From Megachile rotundata (taxonomy: Eukaryota > Arthropoda > Insecta > Hymenoptera > Megachilidae): a stretch of DNA of 64,000 nt. The translations under genes were made by a program, and so were the position numbers. Below are positions 1 through 14,355 of this stretch, in pieces. The stretch covers positions 1,302,001 through 1,366,000 of the forward strand of contig NW_027473318.1 in assembly GCF_050947335.1 (NCBI RefSeq), read 5' to 3'. Numbering within the stretch: the first letter of the stretch is position 1; every line of letters begins with the position of its first letter. The notes under the pieces were generated by a model. It was not told the origin of the DNA. It did not search any database and was given only the letters and a program-made list of their open reading frames with translations.

Positions 1-280
1 ATACAATCACAATCATACAATCACAATCATACGATCACAATCATACAATCACAATCATACAATCACAATCATACAATCACAATCATACAATCGCAATCAT
101 ACAATTGCAATCATACAATCACAATCAAACAATCTCAATCATACAATCACAATCATACAACCACAATCAGACAATCACTATCATACAATCACAATCATAC
201 AATCACAATTATGCAATCACAATCATACAATCGCATTTATACAATCGCAATCATACAATCACAATCATACAATCACAATC

Positions 281-308
281 ATAAAATCACAAAAATACAA
301 ACTTAATC
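281..308. repeat. Two-unit marker ending AAACTTAATC (first of 17)
   Basis: Two adjacent in-register 14-bp units have the divergent forms ATAAAATCACAAAA and ATACAAACTTAATC. The same pair starts at 281, 1247, 1681 (with AAAGTC), 2995, 12255, 13067, 14761, 16833, 18261, 21941, 22571, 23816, 26741, 28252, 28882, 37090 and 42132. Fifteen of the 17 copies lie before 29 kb, and none was seen between 3.0 and 12.2 kb. The TTAATC part supplies a TAA that ends many of the spurious frames. It is useful as a landmark for block duplications; no function is inferred. Confidence 0.9.
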
Positions 309-443
309 ATTCAATCACAATCATACAATCGCAATCATACAATCACAATCATACATTCAAAATCATGCAATCACAATCATACAATCACAATCATGCAATC
401 ACAATCATACAATCATAATCATGCAATCACAATCATACAATCA

Positions 444-492
444 CAATCGTACAATCACAATCGTATAATCACAATCGCACAACCACAATCAT
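444..492. repeat. CpG-bearing module (first clear copy)
   Basis: Successive units carry AATCGTAC, AATCGTAT (AATCGTAC in most other copies) and AATCGCAC, followed by AACCACAATC. This is a short cluster of CpG-containing variants in an otherwise CpG-free consensus. The module recurs dozens of times, for example near 3400, 8630, 11875, 12420, 13230, 22740, 37700, 42745, 53815 and 58785. Left-type copies are usually followed by ACAATCGTAATC, and right-type copies by AATCAGACAATC. All CpGs replace CpA of the consensus. Confidence 0.85.
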
Positions 493-610
493 ACAATCGT
501 AATCATACAATCACAATCATACAATCACTGTCATACAATCACAGTCATACAATCACAATCATACTATCACAATCATACAATCACAATCATACAATCACAA
601 TCATACAATT

Positions 611-638
611 ACAATCTCCCAAATACAATCTCCCAAAT
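611..638. repeat. Two-copy run of variant unit ACAATCTCCCAAAT
   Basis: Two tandem 14-bp units differ from the consensus at six of 14 positions, all in the second half (TCTCCCAAAT in place of ACAATCAT and its neighbours). Runs of this type nearly always follow ACAATTACAATC and are often followed by a hybrid unit with ATCACCCAAAT. The run length varies between 2 and 4 across the window, which fits local slippage. Confidence 0.88.
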
Positions 639-3299
639 ACAATCATACAATCACATTCATACAATCATAATCATACAATCACAACCATACAATCACAATC
701 ATACAATCACAATCATACTATCACAATCATACAATCACAATCATACAATCACAATCATACAATCACAATCATACAATCACAATCATACAATCACAATCAT
801 ACAATCACAATCATACATTCAAAATCATGCAATCACAATCATACAATCACAATCATGCAGTCACAATCATACAATCATAATCATGCAATCACAATCATAC
901 AATCACAATCGTACATTCACAACCGTACAATCACAATCGCACAACCACAATCATACAATAGTAATCATACAATCACAATCATACTTTCACAATCATACAA
1001 TCACAATCATACAATCACAATCATACAATCACAATCATACAATCACAATCATACAATCGCAATCATACAATCGCAATCATACAATCGCAATCATACAATC
1101 GCAATCATACAATCGCAATCATACAATCACAATCATACAATCTCAATCATACAATCACAATCATACAACCACAATCATACAATCGCATTCATACAATCGC
1201 AATCATACAATCACAATCATACAATCACAATCATACAATCACAATCATAAAATCACAAAAATACAAACTTAATCATACAATCACAATCATACAATCGCAA
1301 TCATACAATCACAATCATACAATCATAATCATACAATCACAATCATACGATCGCAATCATACAATCATAATCATACAATCACAATCTTACTTTCACAATC
1401 ATACAATCACAATCATACAATCACAATCATACAATCACAATCATACAATCCCAATCATACAATCACAATCATACAATCGCAATCATACAATCGCAATCAT
1501 ACAATCACAATCATACAATCTCAATCATACAATCACAATCGTACAACCACAATCAGACAATCACAATCATACAATCACAATCATCCAATCACAATTATGC
1601 AATCACAATCATACAATCGCATTCATACAATCGCAATCATACAATCACAATCATACAATCACAATCATAAAATCACAATCATAAAGTCACAAAAATACAA
1701 ACTTAATCATACAATCACAATCATACAATCGCAATCATACAATCATAATCATACAATCACAATCATACGATCGCAATCATACAATCACAATCATACCATC
1801 ACAATCATACAATCACAATCATACAATCATAACCATACAATTACAATCATACATCACAATCATACAATCACAATCATACAATCGCAATCATACAATTACA
1901 ATATCCCATATACAATCATACAATCACACTCATACATACACAATCATACAATCACAATCATACAATCGCAATCATACAATCGCAATCATACAATTACAAT
2001 ATCCCAAATACAATCATACAATCACAATCGTACAATCACAATCGTACAATCACAATCATACAATCGCAATCATACAATTACAATATCCCAAATACAATCT
2101 CCCAAATACAATCATACAATCACAATCACACAATCACAATCATACAATCATAATCATACAATCACAATCATACTTTCACAATCATACAATCACAATCATA
2201 CAATCACAATCATACAATCACAGTCATACAATCTCAATCATACAATCTCAATCATACAATCACAATCATACAATCATAATAATACAATTACAATCATACA
2301 TCACAATCGTACAATCACAATCATACAATCGCAATCATACAATCACAATCATACAATCGCAATCATACAATTACAATCTCCCAAATACAATCTCCCAAAT
2401 ACAATCTCCCAAATACAATCATACAATCACAATCATACAATCACAATCATACAATCACAATCATACAATCACAATCATACTTTCACAATCATACAATCAC
2501 AATCATACAATCACAATCATACAATCACAGTCATACAATCACAGTCATACAATCACAATCATACTATCGCAATCATACAATCACAATCATACAATTACAA
2601 TCTCCCAAATACAATCTCCCAAATACAATCACCCAAATACAATCATACAATCACATTCATACAATCGTAATCATACAATCACAATCATACAATCACAATC
2701 ATACAATCACAATCATACAATCACAATCATACAATCACAATCATACAATCACAATCATACAATCACAATCATACAATCACAATCATACAATCACAATCAT
2801 ACAATCACAATCATACAATCACAATCATACAATCACAATCATACATTCAAAATCATGCAATCACAATCATACAATCACAATCATGCAATCACAATCATAC
2901 AATCACAATCATACAATCACAATCATACAATCACAATCATACAATCACAATCATACATTCAAAATCATGCAATCACAATCATACAATCACAGTCATAAAA
3001 TCACAAAAATACAAACTTAATCATACAATCACAATCATACAATCGCAATCATACAATCACAGTCATACAATCACAATCATACTATCACAATCATACAATC
3101 ACAATCATACAATCACAATCATACAATTACAATCTCCCAAATACAATCTCCCAAATACAATCACCCAAATACAATCATACAATCACATTCATACAATCAT
3201 AATCATACAATCACAATCATACAATCACAATCATACAATCACAATCATACTATCACAATCATACAATCACAATCATACAATCACAATCATACAATCACA

Positions 3300-5290
3300 A
3301 TCATACAATCACAATCATACAATCACAATCATACATTCAAAATCATGCAATCACAATCATACAATCACAATCATGCAATCACAATCATACAATCACAATC
3401 GTACAATCACAATCGTACAATCACAATCGCACAACCGCAATCATACAATCGTAATCATACAATCACAATCATACTTTCACAATCATACAGTCACAATCAT
3501 ACAATCACAATCATACAATCCCAATCATACAATCACAATCATACAATCACAATCATACAATCACAATCATACAATCGCAATCATACAATCGCAATCATAC
3601 AATCACAATCATACAATCTCAATCATACAATCACAATCATACAACCACAATCAGTACAATCACAATCATACAATCACAATCATACAATCACAATCATACT
3701 TTCACAATCATACTTTCACAATCATACAATCACAATCATACAATCACAATCATACAATCACAGTCATACAATCTCAATCATACAATCTCAATCATACAAT
3801 CACAATCATACAATCATAATAATACAATTTCAATCATACATCACAATCGTACAATCACAATCATACAATCGCAATCATATAATCACAATCATACAATCGC
3901 AATCATACCATTACAATCTCCCAAATACAATCTCCCAAATACTATCACCCAAATACAATCATACAATCACAATCATACAATCATAATCATACAATCACAA
4001 TCATACAATCACAATCATACAATCACAATCATACAATCACAATCATACAATCACAATCATTCAATAATAATCGTACAATCACAATCGTACAATCACAATC
4101 GCACAACCACAATCAGACAATCACACTCATACAATCACAATCATACAATCACAATCATACAATCACAATCATACCATCACAATCATACTTTCACAATCAT
4201 ACAATCACAATCATACAATCACAATCATACAATCACAGTCATACAATCACAATCATACAATCACAATCATACTATCACAATCATACAATCACAATCATAC
4301 AATCACAATCATACAATCACAATCATACAATCACAATCATACAATCACAATCATACAATCACAATCATACAATCACAATCATACAATCGCAAGCATACAA
4401 TCACAATCATACAATCTCAATCATACAATCACAATCATACAATCACAATCATACAATCATAATCATACAATTACAGTCATACATCACAATTATACAATCA
4501 CAATCATACAATCGCAATCATACAATCACAATCATACAATCACAACCATACAATCGCAATCATACAATTACAATATCCCAAATACAATCTCCCAAATACA
4601 ATCATACAATCACAATCATACAATCACAATCATACAATCACAATCATACAATCAAAATCACACAATCGCATTCATACAATCGCAATCATACAATCACAAT
4701 CATACAATCGCAATCATACAATTACAATCTCCCAAATACAATCTCCCAAATACAATCACCCAAATACAATCATACAATCACAATCATACAATCATAATCA
4801 TACAATCACAATCATACAATCACAATCATACAATCACAATCATACAATCACAATCATTCAATAATAATCGTACAATCACAATCGTACAATCACAATCGCA
4901 CAACCACAATCAGACAATCACACTCATACAATCACAATCATACAATCACAATCATACAATCACAATCATACCATCACAATCATACTTTCACAATCATACA
5001 ATCACAATCATACAATCACAATCATACAATCACAGTCATACAATCACAATCATACAATCACAATCATACAATCACAACCATACAATCACAATCATACAAT
5101 CACAATCATACTTTCACAATCATACTATCACAATCATACAATCACAATCATACAATCACAGTCATACAATAACAATCATATAATCACAATCATACTATCA
5201 CAATCATACAATCACAATCATACAATCACAATCATATAATCACAATCATACAATCACAATCATACAATCACAATCATACTATCACAATCA
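3300..5290. repeat. HOR-A block, copy 1
   Basis: This block is collinear with 18.76-20.77 kb at an offset of 15,462-15,490 bp. The shared landmarks occur in the same order: an ATTCAAAATCATGC module, the CpG module with AACCGCAATC, a 15-bp unit ACAACCACAATCAGT at 3641-3655, CATACATCACAATTATAC near 4480, AATATCCC runs, CAATAATAATCG modules and CAATAACAATCATATAATC at 5167. The small offset changes equal single 14-bp units. Later copies lie at about 24.0-25.99 and 29.9-32.2 kb. A local difference here is two consecutive ACTTTCACAATC units near 3700. Confidence 0.85.
3641..3655. repeat. 15-bp register-shifting unit ACAACCACAATCAGT
   Basis: One extra base (CAGTAC instead of CAGAC or CATAC) makes this unit 15 bp and shifts the register by +1. 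The same unit occurs at 3641, 19103, 24742, 30619, 37946 and 42988, always in the same neighbourhood. It therefore marks six copies of the HOR-A block and most simply arose once before the block was copied. Confidence 0.88.
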
Positions 5291-6050
5291 TACAATCACA
5301 ATCATACAATCACAATCATACAATCACAATCATACAATCACAATCATACAATCACAATCATACTATCGCAATCATACAATCACAATCATGCAATTACAAT
5401 CTCCCAAATACAATCTCCCAAATACAATTACCCAAATAAAATCATACAATCACATTCATACAATCATAATCATACATTCACAATCATACAATCACAATCA
5501 TACAATCACAATCATACTATCACAATCATACAATCACAATCATACAATCACAATCATACAAACACAATCATACAATCACAATCATACAATCACAATCATA
5601 CATTCAAAATCATGCAATCACAATCATACAATCACAATCGTGCAATCACAATCATACAATCATAATCATGCAATCACAATCATACAATCACAATCGTCCA
5701 ATCACAATCGTACAATCACAATCGCACAACCACAATCAGACAATCACAATCATACAATCACAATCATACAATCACAATCATACATTCAAAATCATGCAAT
5801 CACAATCTTACTATCACAATCATGCAATCACAATCATACAATCATAATCATGCAATCACAATCATACAATCACAATCGTCCAATCACAATCGTACAATCA
5901 CAATCGCACAACCACAATCAGACAATCACAATCATACAATCACAATCACACAATCACAATCATACAATCACAATCATACTATCACAATCATACAATCACA
6001 ATCATACAATCACAAAAATACAATCATAATCATACAATCACAATCATACA
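5290..6050. repeat. Array segment with block shared with 9.1 kb
   Basis: No gene. The part from 5370 to about 5685 matches 9104-9419 at an offset of 3,734 bp. Shared features are an ATGCAATTACAATC unit, two ACAATCTCCCAAAT-type units, ATTACCCAAATAAAATC, and a rare ACAAACACAATC unit. The copies separate where this one has AATCGTCCAATC and the other has ACAATCCCAATCGC. Downstream, 5690-5910 contains an internal near-repeat in which AATCGTCCAATC occurs twice, about 182 bp (13 units) apart. Confidence 0.75.
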
Positions 6051-7130
6051 ATCGCAATCATACAATCACAATCATACAATCGCAATCATACAATCGCAAT
6101 CATACAATTGCAGTATCCCAAATACAATCTCGCAAATACAATCATACAATCACAATCATACAATCACAATCATACAATCACAATCATACAATCGCAATCA
6201 TACAATTACAATATCCCAAATACAATCTCCCAAATACAATCATACAATCACAATCACACAATCACAATCATACAATCATAATCATACAATTACAATCATG
6301 CATCACAATCATACAATCACAATTATACTATCACAATCATACAATCACAATCATACAATCACAATCATACAATCACAATCATACAATCACAATCGTACTA
6401 TCAAAATCATACAATCACAATCATACAATCACAATCGTACATTCACAATCATACAATCACAATCATGCAATCACAATCATACAATCACAATCATACAATC
6501 ACAATCATACAATCACAATCATACAATCACAATCATACAATCAGAATCATACAATCACAATCATACAATCGCATTCATACAATCGCAATCATACAATCAC
6601 AATCATACAATCGCAATCATACAATTACAATCTCCCAAATACAATCTCCCAAATACAATCACCCAAATACAATCATACAATCACAATCATACAATCACAA
6701 TCATACATTCAAAATCATGCATTCACAATCATACAATCACAATCATGCAATCACAATCATGCAAACATAATCATGCAATCACAATCATACAATCACAATC
6801 GTACAATCACAATCGCACAACCACAATCATACAATCGTAATCATACAATCACAATCATACTTTCACAATCATACAATCACAATCATACAATCACAATCAT
6901 ACAATCACAATCATACAATCACAATCATACAATCACAATCATACTTTCACAATCATACAATCACAATCATACAATCACAATCATACAATCACTGTCATAC
7001 AATCTCAATCATACAGTCTCAATCATACAATCACAATCATACAATCATAATAATACAATTACAATCATACATCACAATCGTACAATCACAATCATACAAT
7101 CGCAATCATACAATCACAATCATACAATCG
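6050..7130. repeat. 1.1-kb block, copy 1 (partner at 10.2 kb)
   Basis: This block matches 10,203-11,297. The offset is 4,153 bp up to the CpG module, then 4,167 bp because the partner has one extra AATCGTAC unit. Shared rare units include ATTGCAGTATCCC at 6108, TCTCGCAAATAC, CATGCATCACAATC at 6298, AATCGTACTATCAAAATC, AATCAGAATC, CATGCAAACATAATC and CACTGTC at 6991. One clear point difference is ATCATGCAATC here against ATCCTGCAATC in the partner near 10617. Confidence 0.85.
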
Positions 7131-9420
7131 CATTCATACAATCGCAATCATACAATCACAATCATACAATCGCAATCATACAATTACAATCTCCCAAATA
7201 CAATCTCCCAAATACAATCTCCCAAATACAATCATACAATCACAATCATACAATCACAATCATACAATCACAATCATACAATCACAATCATACAATCACA
7301 ATCATACTTTCACAATCATACAATCACAATCATACAATCACAATCATACAATCACAATCATACAATCACAATCATACAATCACAATCATACAATCGCAAT
7401 CATACAATTACAATCTCCCAAATACAATCTCCCAAATACAATCTCCCAAATACAATCTCCCAAATACAATCATACAATCACAATCATACAATCACAATCA
7501 TACAATCACAATAATACTTTCACAATCATACAATCACAATCATACAATCACAATCATACAATCACAGTCATACAATCACAGTCATACAATCACAATCGTA
7601 CTATCACAATCATACAATCGCAATCATACAATCGCAATCATACAATTACAATATCCCAAATACAATCTCCCAAATACAATCATACAATCACAATCACACA
7701 ATCACAATCATACAATCATAATCATACAATCACAATCATACATCACAATCATACAATCACAATCATACTATCACAATCATACAATCACAATCATACAATC
7801 ACAATCATACAATCACAATCATACAATCACAATCGTACTATCAAAATCATACAATCACAATCATACAATCACAATCGTGCATTCACAATCATACAATCAC
7901 AATCACACAATCACAATCATACAATCACAATCATACAATCACAATCATACAATCACAATCATACAATCACAATCATACAATCACATTCATACAATCGCAA
8001 GCATACAATCACAATCATACAATCTCAATCATACAATCACAATCATACAATCATAATCATACAATTACAATCATACATCACAATCATACAATCGCAATCA
8101 TACAATCGCAATCATACAATTACAATATCCCAAAAACAATCTCCCAAATACAATCATACAATCACAATCATACAATCACAATCATTCAATCACAATCATA
8201 CAATCACAATCATACAATCACAATCATACAATCACAATCATACAATCACAATCATACAATCACAATCATACAATCACAATCATACAATCGCATTCATACA
8301 ATCGCAATCATACAATCACAATCATACAATCGCAATCATACAATTACAATCTCCCAAATACAATCTCCCAAATACAATCACCCAAATACAATCATACAAT
8401 CACAATCATACAATCATAATCATACAATCACAATCATACAATCACAATCATACAATCACAATCATACTATCACAATCATACAATCACAATCATACAATCA
8501 CAATCATACAATCACAATCATACAATCACAATCATACATTCAAAATCATGCATTCACAATCATACAATCACAATCATGCAATCACAATCATACAATCATA
8601 ATCATGCAATCACAATCATACAATCACAATCGTACAATCACAATCGTACAATCACAATCGCACAACCACAATCATACAATCATAATCATACAATCACAAT
8701 CATACTTTCACAATCATACAATCACAATCATACAATCACAATCATACAATCACAATCATACAATCACAATCATACAATCACAATCATACAATCACAATCA
8801 TACAATCACAATCATACAATCGCAATCATGCATTCACAATCATACAATCAGAATCATACAATCTCAATCATACAATCACAATCATACAACCACAATCATA
8901 CAATCACAATCATACTATCACAATCATAAAATCACAATCATACAATCACAATCATACAATCACAATCACACAATCACAATCATACAATCACAATCATACT
9001 TTCACAATCATACAATCACAATCATACAATCACAATCATACAATCACAGTCATACAATCACAGTCATACAATCACAATCATACTGTCACAATCATACAAT
9101 CACAATCATACAATCACAATCATGCAATTACAATCTCCCAAATACAATCTCCCAAATACAATTACCCAAATAAAATCATACAATCACATTCATACAATCA
9201 TAATCATACATTCACAATCATACAATCACAATCATACAATCACAATCATACTATCACAATCATACAATCACAATCATACAATCACAATCATACAAACACA
9301 ATCATACAATCACAATCATACAATCACAATCATACATTCAAAATCATGCAATCACAATCATACAATCACAATCGTGCAATCACAATCATACAATCATAAT
9401 CATGCAATCACAATCATACA
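7130..9420. repeat. Array segment with several variant-unit runs
   Basis: No gene. It contains a four-copy ACAATCTCCCAAAT run at 7410-7465, shorter runs near 7190, 7650, 8120 and 8350, 13-bp units (ACATCAC) near 7740 and 8074, and ATTCAAAATCATGC-type modules near 8538. The stretch from about 7620 to 7880 repeats the order of variants at 6210-6440 (AATATCCC, ACATCACAATC or GCATCACAATC, AATCGTACTATCAAAATC), so it is a partial copy of its neighbour. The last 0.3 kb is the partner of 5.37-5.69 kb. Confidence 0.75.
7410..7465. repeat. Four-copy run of ACAATCTCCCAAAT
   Basis: Four consecutive identical 14-bp variant units lie between ACAATT and ACAATCATAC. They exemplify the long form of this variant family. 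Confidence 0.9.
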
Positions 9421-10200
9421 ATCCCAATCGCACAATCACAATCGTACAATCACAATCGCACAACCACAATCATACAATCGTAATCATACAATCACAATCA
9501 TACTTTCACAATCATACAATCACAATCATACAATCACAATCATACAATCACAATCATACAATCACAATCATACAATCACAATCATACTTTCACAATCATA
9601 CAATCACAATCATACAATCACAATCATACAATCACAGTCATACAATATCAATCATACAATCTCAATCATACAATCACAATCATACAATCATAATAATACA
9701 ATTACAATCATACATCACAATCGTACAATCACAATCATACAATCACAATCATACAATCACAATCATACTTTCACAATCATACAATCACAATCATACAATC
9801 ACAATCATACAGTCACAATCATACAATCACAATCATACTATCACAATCATACTTTCACAATCATACAATCACAATCATACAATCACAATCATACAATCAC
9901 AGTCATACAATCACAGTCATACAATCACAATCATACTATCACAATCATACCATCACAATCATACAATCACAATCATACAATTACAATCTCCCAAATACAA
10001 TCTCCCAAATACAATCTCCCAAATACAATCACCCAAATGCAATCAGACAATCACATTCATACAATCATAATCATACAATCACAATCATACAGTCACAATC
10101 ATACAATCACAATCATACTATCACAATCATACTTTCACAATCATACAATCACAATCATACAATCACAATCATACAATCACAGTCATACAATCACAGTCAT
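9420..10200. repeat. Array segment sharing blocks with 11 kb
   Basis: No gene. The part at 9440-9720 resembles 10,950-11,240 (CpG module, ACTTTC units, ATAATAATACAATTAC, CATACATCACAATCG), but it has CACAGTCATACAATATC where the other has CACTGTCATACAATCTC. The part at about 9900-10,200 matches about 11,470-11,750 at an offset near 1,566 bp, marked by the rare ACCCAAATGCAATCAGAC at 10031 and 11597. Confidence 0.7.
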
Positions 10201-10202
10201 AC

Positions 10203-11297
10203 AATCACAATCATACAATCACAATCATACAATCGCAATCATACAATCGCAATCATACAATTGCAGTATCCCAAATACAATCTCGCAAATACAATCATAC
10301 AATCACAATCATACAATCACAATCATACAATCACAATCATACAATCGCAATCATACAATTACAATATCCCAAATACAATCTCCCAAATACAATCATACAA
10401 TCACAATCACACAATCACAATCATACAATCATAATCATACAATTACAATCATGCATCACAATCATACAATCACAATTATACTATCACAATCATACAATCA
10501 CAATCATACAATCACAATCATACAATCACAATCATACAATCACAATCGTACTATCAAAATCATACAATCACAATCATACAATCACAATCGTACATTCACA
10601 ATCATACAATCACAATCCTGCAATCACAATCATACAATCACAATCATACAATCACAATCATACAATCACAATCATACAATCACAATCATACAATCAGAAT
10701 CATACAATCACAATCATACAATCGCATTCATACAATCGCAATCATACAATCACAATCATACAATCGCAATCATACAATTACAATCTCCCAAATACAATCT
10801 CCCAAATACAATCACCCAAATACAATCGTACAATCACAATCATACAATCACAATCATACATTCAAAATCATGCATTCACAATCATACAATCACAATCATG
10901 CAATCACAATCATGCAAACATAATCATGCAATCACAATCATACAATCACAATCGTACAATCACAATCGTACAATCACAATCGCACAACCACAATCATACA
11001 ATCGTAATCATACAATCACAATCATACTTTCACAATCATACAATCACAATCATACAATCACAATCATACAATCACAATCATACAATCACAATCATACAAT
11101 CACAATCATACTTTCACAATCATACAATCACAATCATACAATCACAATCATACAATCACTGTCATACAATCTCAATCATACAGTCTCAATCATACAATCA
11201 CAATCATACAATCATAATAATACAATTACAATCATACATCACAATCGTACAATCACAATCATACAATCGCAATCATACAATCACAATCATACAATCG
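10203..11297. repeat. 1.1-kb block, copy 2 (partner at 6.05 kb)
   Basis: Collinear with 6050-7130, as shown by ATTGCAGTATCCC at 10261, CATGCATCAC at 10451 and CACTGTC at 11158. Two things changed after duplication: one added AATCGTAC unit, and ATCCTGCAATC, which removes an ATG. The match stops near 11.30 kb, where this copy runs straight into a four-copy ACAATCTCCCAAAT run and the partner has AATCGCATTC. Confidence 0.85.
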
Positions 11298-12670
11298 CAA
11301 TCATACAATTACAATCTCCCAAATACAATCTCCCAAATACAATCTCCCAAATACAATCTCCCAAATACAATCATACAATCACAATCATACAATCACAACC
11401 ATACAATCACAATCATACAATCACAATCATACTTTCACAATCATACAATCACAATCATACAATCACAATCATACAATCACAGTCATACAATCACAGTCAT
11501 ACAATCACAATCATACTATCACAATCATACCATCACAATCATACAATCACAATCATACAATTACAATCTCCCAAATACAATCTCCCAAATACAATCACCC
11601 AAATGCAATCAGACAATCACATTCATACAATCATAATCATACAATCACAATCATACAGTCACAATCATACAATCACAATCATACTATCACAATCATACAA
11701 TCACAATCATACAATCACAATCATACAATCACAATCATACAATCACAATCATACAATCACAATCATACAATCACAATCATACATTCAAAATCATGCAATC
11801 ACAATCATACAATCACAATCATGCAATCACAATCATACAATCATAATCATGCAATCACAATCATACAATCACAATCGTACAATCACAATCGTACAATCAC
11901 AATCGCACAACCACAATCATACAATCGTAATCATACAATCACAATCATACTTTCACAATCATACAATCACAATCATACAATCACAATCATACGATCACAA
12001 TCATACAATCACAATCATACAATCACAATAATACAATCACAATCATACAATCGCAATCATACAATCGCAATCATACAATCACAATCAAACAATCTCAATC
12101 ATACAATCACAATCATACAACCACAATCAGACAATCACAATCATACAATCACAGTCATACAATCACAATTATGCAATCACAATCATACAATCGCATTTAT
12201 ACAATCGCAATCATACAATCACAATCATACAATCACAATCATACAATCACAATCATAAAATCACAAAAATACAAACTTAATCATACAATCACAATCATAC
12301 AATCGCAATCATACAAACACAATCATACATTCAAAATCATGCAATCACAATCATACAATCACAATCATGTAATCACAATCATACAATCATAATCATGCAA
12401 TCACAATCATACAATCACAATCGTACAATCACAATCGTACAATCACAATCGCACAACCACAATCATACAATCGTAATCATACAATCACAATCATACAATC
12501 ACAATCATACTATCACAATCATACAATCACAATCATACAATCACAATCATACAATCACAATCATACAATCACAATCATACAATCACAATCATACAATCAC
12601 AATCATACATTCAAAATCATGCAATCACAATCATACAATCACAATCATGCAATCACAATCATACAATCAT
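11297..12670. repeat. Array segment joining to the 12-17 kb duplicated domain
   Basis: No gene. It opens with four ACAATCTCCCAAAT units (11,311-11,366), then ACCCAAATGCAATC at 11597, an ATTCAAAATCATGC module near 11783, a CpG module, an AATCAAACAATCTC unit near 12085 and the AAACTTAATC marker at 12,255. The stretch 12,171-12,392 is repeated without visible change at 14,677-14,898 (offset 2,506) and 21,857-22,078 (offset 9,686), including the rare ACAAACACAATC and CATGTAATC units. Confidence 0.8.
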
Positions 12671-12674
12671 AATC

Positions 12675-14020
12675 ATGCAATCACAATCATACAATCACAA
12701 TCGTACAATCACAATCGTACAATCACAATCGCACAACCACAATCATACAATCGTAATCATACAATCACAATCATACTTTCACAATCATACAGTCACAATC
12801 ATACAATCACAATCATACGATCACAATCATACAATCACAATCATACAATCACAATCATACAATCACAATCATACAATCACAATCATACAATCACAATCAT
12901 ACAATCACAATCATACATTCAAAATCATGCAATCACAATCATACAATCACAATCATGCAATCACAATCATACAATCACAATTATGCAATCACAATCATAC
13001 AATCGCATTTATACAATCGCAATCATACAATCACAATCATACAATCACAATCATACAATCACAATCATAAAATCACAAAAATACAAACTTAATCATACAA
13101 TCACAATCATACAATCGCAATCATACAAACACAATCATACATTCAAAATCATGCAATCACAATCATACAATCACAATCATGTAATCACAATCATACAATC
13201 ATAATCATGCAATCACAATCATACAATCACAATCGTACAATCACAATCGTACAATCACAATCGCACAACCACAATCATACAATCGTAATCATACAATCAC
13301 AATCATACTATCACAATCATACAATCACAATCATACAATCACAATCATACAATCACAATCATACAATCACAATCATACAATCACAATCATACTTTCACAA
13401 TCATACAATCACAATCATACAATCACAATCATACAATCACAGTCATACAATCACAGTCATACAATCACAATCATACTATCACAATCATACAATCACAATC
13501 ATACAATCACAATCATACAATTACAATCTCCCAAATACAATCTCCCAAATACAATCACCCAAATACAATCATACAATCACATTCATACAATCATAATCAT
13601 ACAATCACAATCATACAATCACAATCATACAATCACAATCATACTATCACAATCATACAATCACAATCATACAATCACAATCATACAATCACAATCATAC
13701 AATCACAATCATACAATCACAATCATACAATCACAATCATACATTCAAAATCATGCAATCACAATCATACAATCACAATCATGCAATCACAATCATACAA
13801 GCATAATCATGCAATCACAATCATACAATCACAATCGTACAATCACAATCGTACAATCACAATCGCACAACCACAATCATACAATCGTAATCATACAATC
13901 ACAATCATACTTTCACAATCATACAATCACAATCATACAATCACAATCATACGATCACAATCATACAATCACAATCATACAATCACAATCATACAATCAC
14001 AATCATACAATCGCAATCAT
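12675..14020. repeat. 1.3-kb block, copy 1 (offset 1,694 bp)
   Basis: Collinear with about 14,355-15,715. The main offset is 1,694 bp, exactly 121 units, and it is 1,680 bp at the left edge because of one unit gained. Landmarks are ACAGTCACAATC at 12790, ATTCAAAATCATGC at 12917, ACAATTATGC at 12977, the AAACTTAATC marker at 13067, ACAAACACAATC, CATGTAATC, the CpG module, ACATTCATAC and ACAAGCATAATC. The right part also recurs a third time at about 16.0-16.66 kb. Confidence 0.87.
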
Positions 14021-14355
14021 ACAATCACAATCGTACAATCACAATCGTACAATCACAATCGCACAATCACAATCATACAATCGTAATCATACAATCACAA
14101 TCATACTTTCACAATCATACAGTCACAATCATACAATCACAATCATACGTTCACAATCATACAATCACAATCATACAATCACAATCATACAATCGCAATC
14201 ATACAATCACAATCATACAATCACAATCATACAATCACAATCATACATTCAAAATCATGCAATCACAATCATACAATCACAATCATGCAATCACAATCAT
14301 ACAATCACAATTATGCAATCACAATCATACAATCGCATTTATACAATCGCAATCA
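14020..14355. repeat. Short spacer segment with repeated CpG modules
   Basis: No gene. This segment separates the two copies of the 1.3-kb block. It carries a CpG module with AATCGCACAATC (the usual AACC is lost), an ACATACGTTCAC-type unit (ATACGTTC near 14,147) and an ATTCAAAATCATGC module. It resembles a shortened, mutated copy of the neighbouring modules. Confidence 0.65.

Larger units (their letters stand above)
1..3300. repeat. Left-edge array segment with mixed variant units
   Basis: This stretch has no gene. It starts mid-array and carries all the main variant types: ATTCAAAATCATGC modules (about 358, 812, 2844, 2958), a CpG module at about 444-492, AAACTTAATC markers (281, 1247, 1681, 2995) and ACAATCTCCCAAAT runs (from 611, about 2080, 2370 and 2600). 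The first 300 bp match 16.55-16.86 kb at an offset of 16,552 bp, including a rare CACTATC variant at 176 and 16728. A rare ACATTCACAACCG variant at 912 recurs at 15854. This segment is therefore related to the 15.8-16.9 kb region, although the two are not collinear over long distances. Confidence 0.85.

Noticed and set aside
1451..1457. CCAATCA sequence resembling a CCAAT-box (NF-Y) site, also at other AATCCCAATC units
   Set aside because: It is one base away from the consensus unit and appears as scattered variants without promoter context, so chance is the simpler explanation.
5822..8056. 744-codon + strand open reading frame
   Set aside because: Same peptide period as every other frame here; start and stop are single-base unit variants (ATGCAATC and CATAATC).
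9122..12031. 969-codon + strand open reading frame
   Set aside because: It is only the satellite unit translated: a degenerate 14-residue period, no domain, no splice or promoter context, frame shared by all three phases, and bounded by ordinary variant units.
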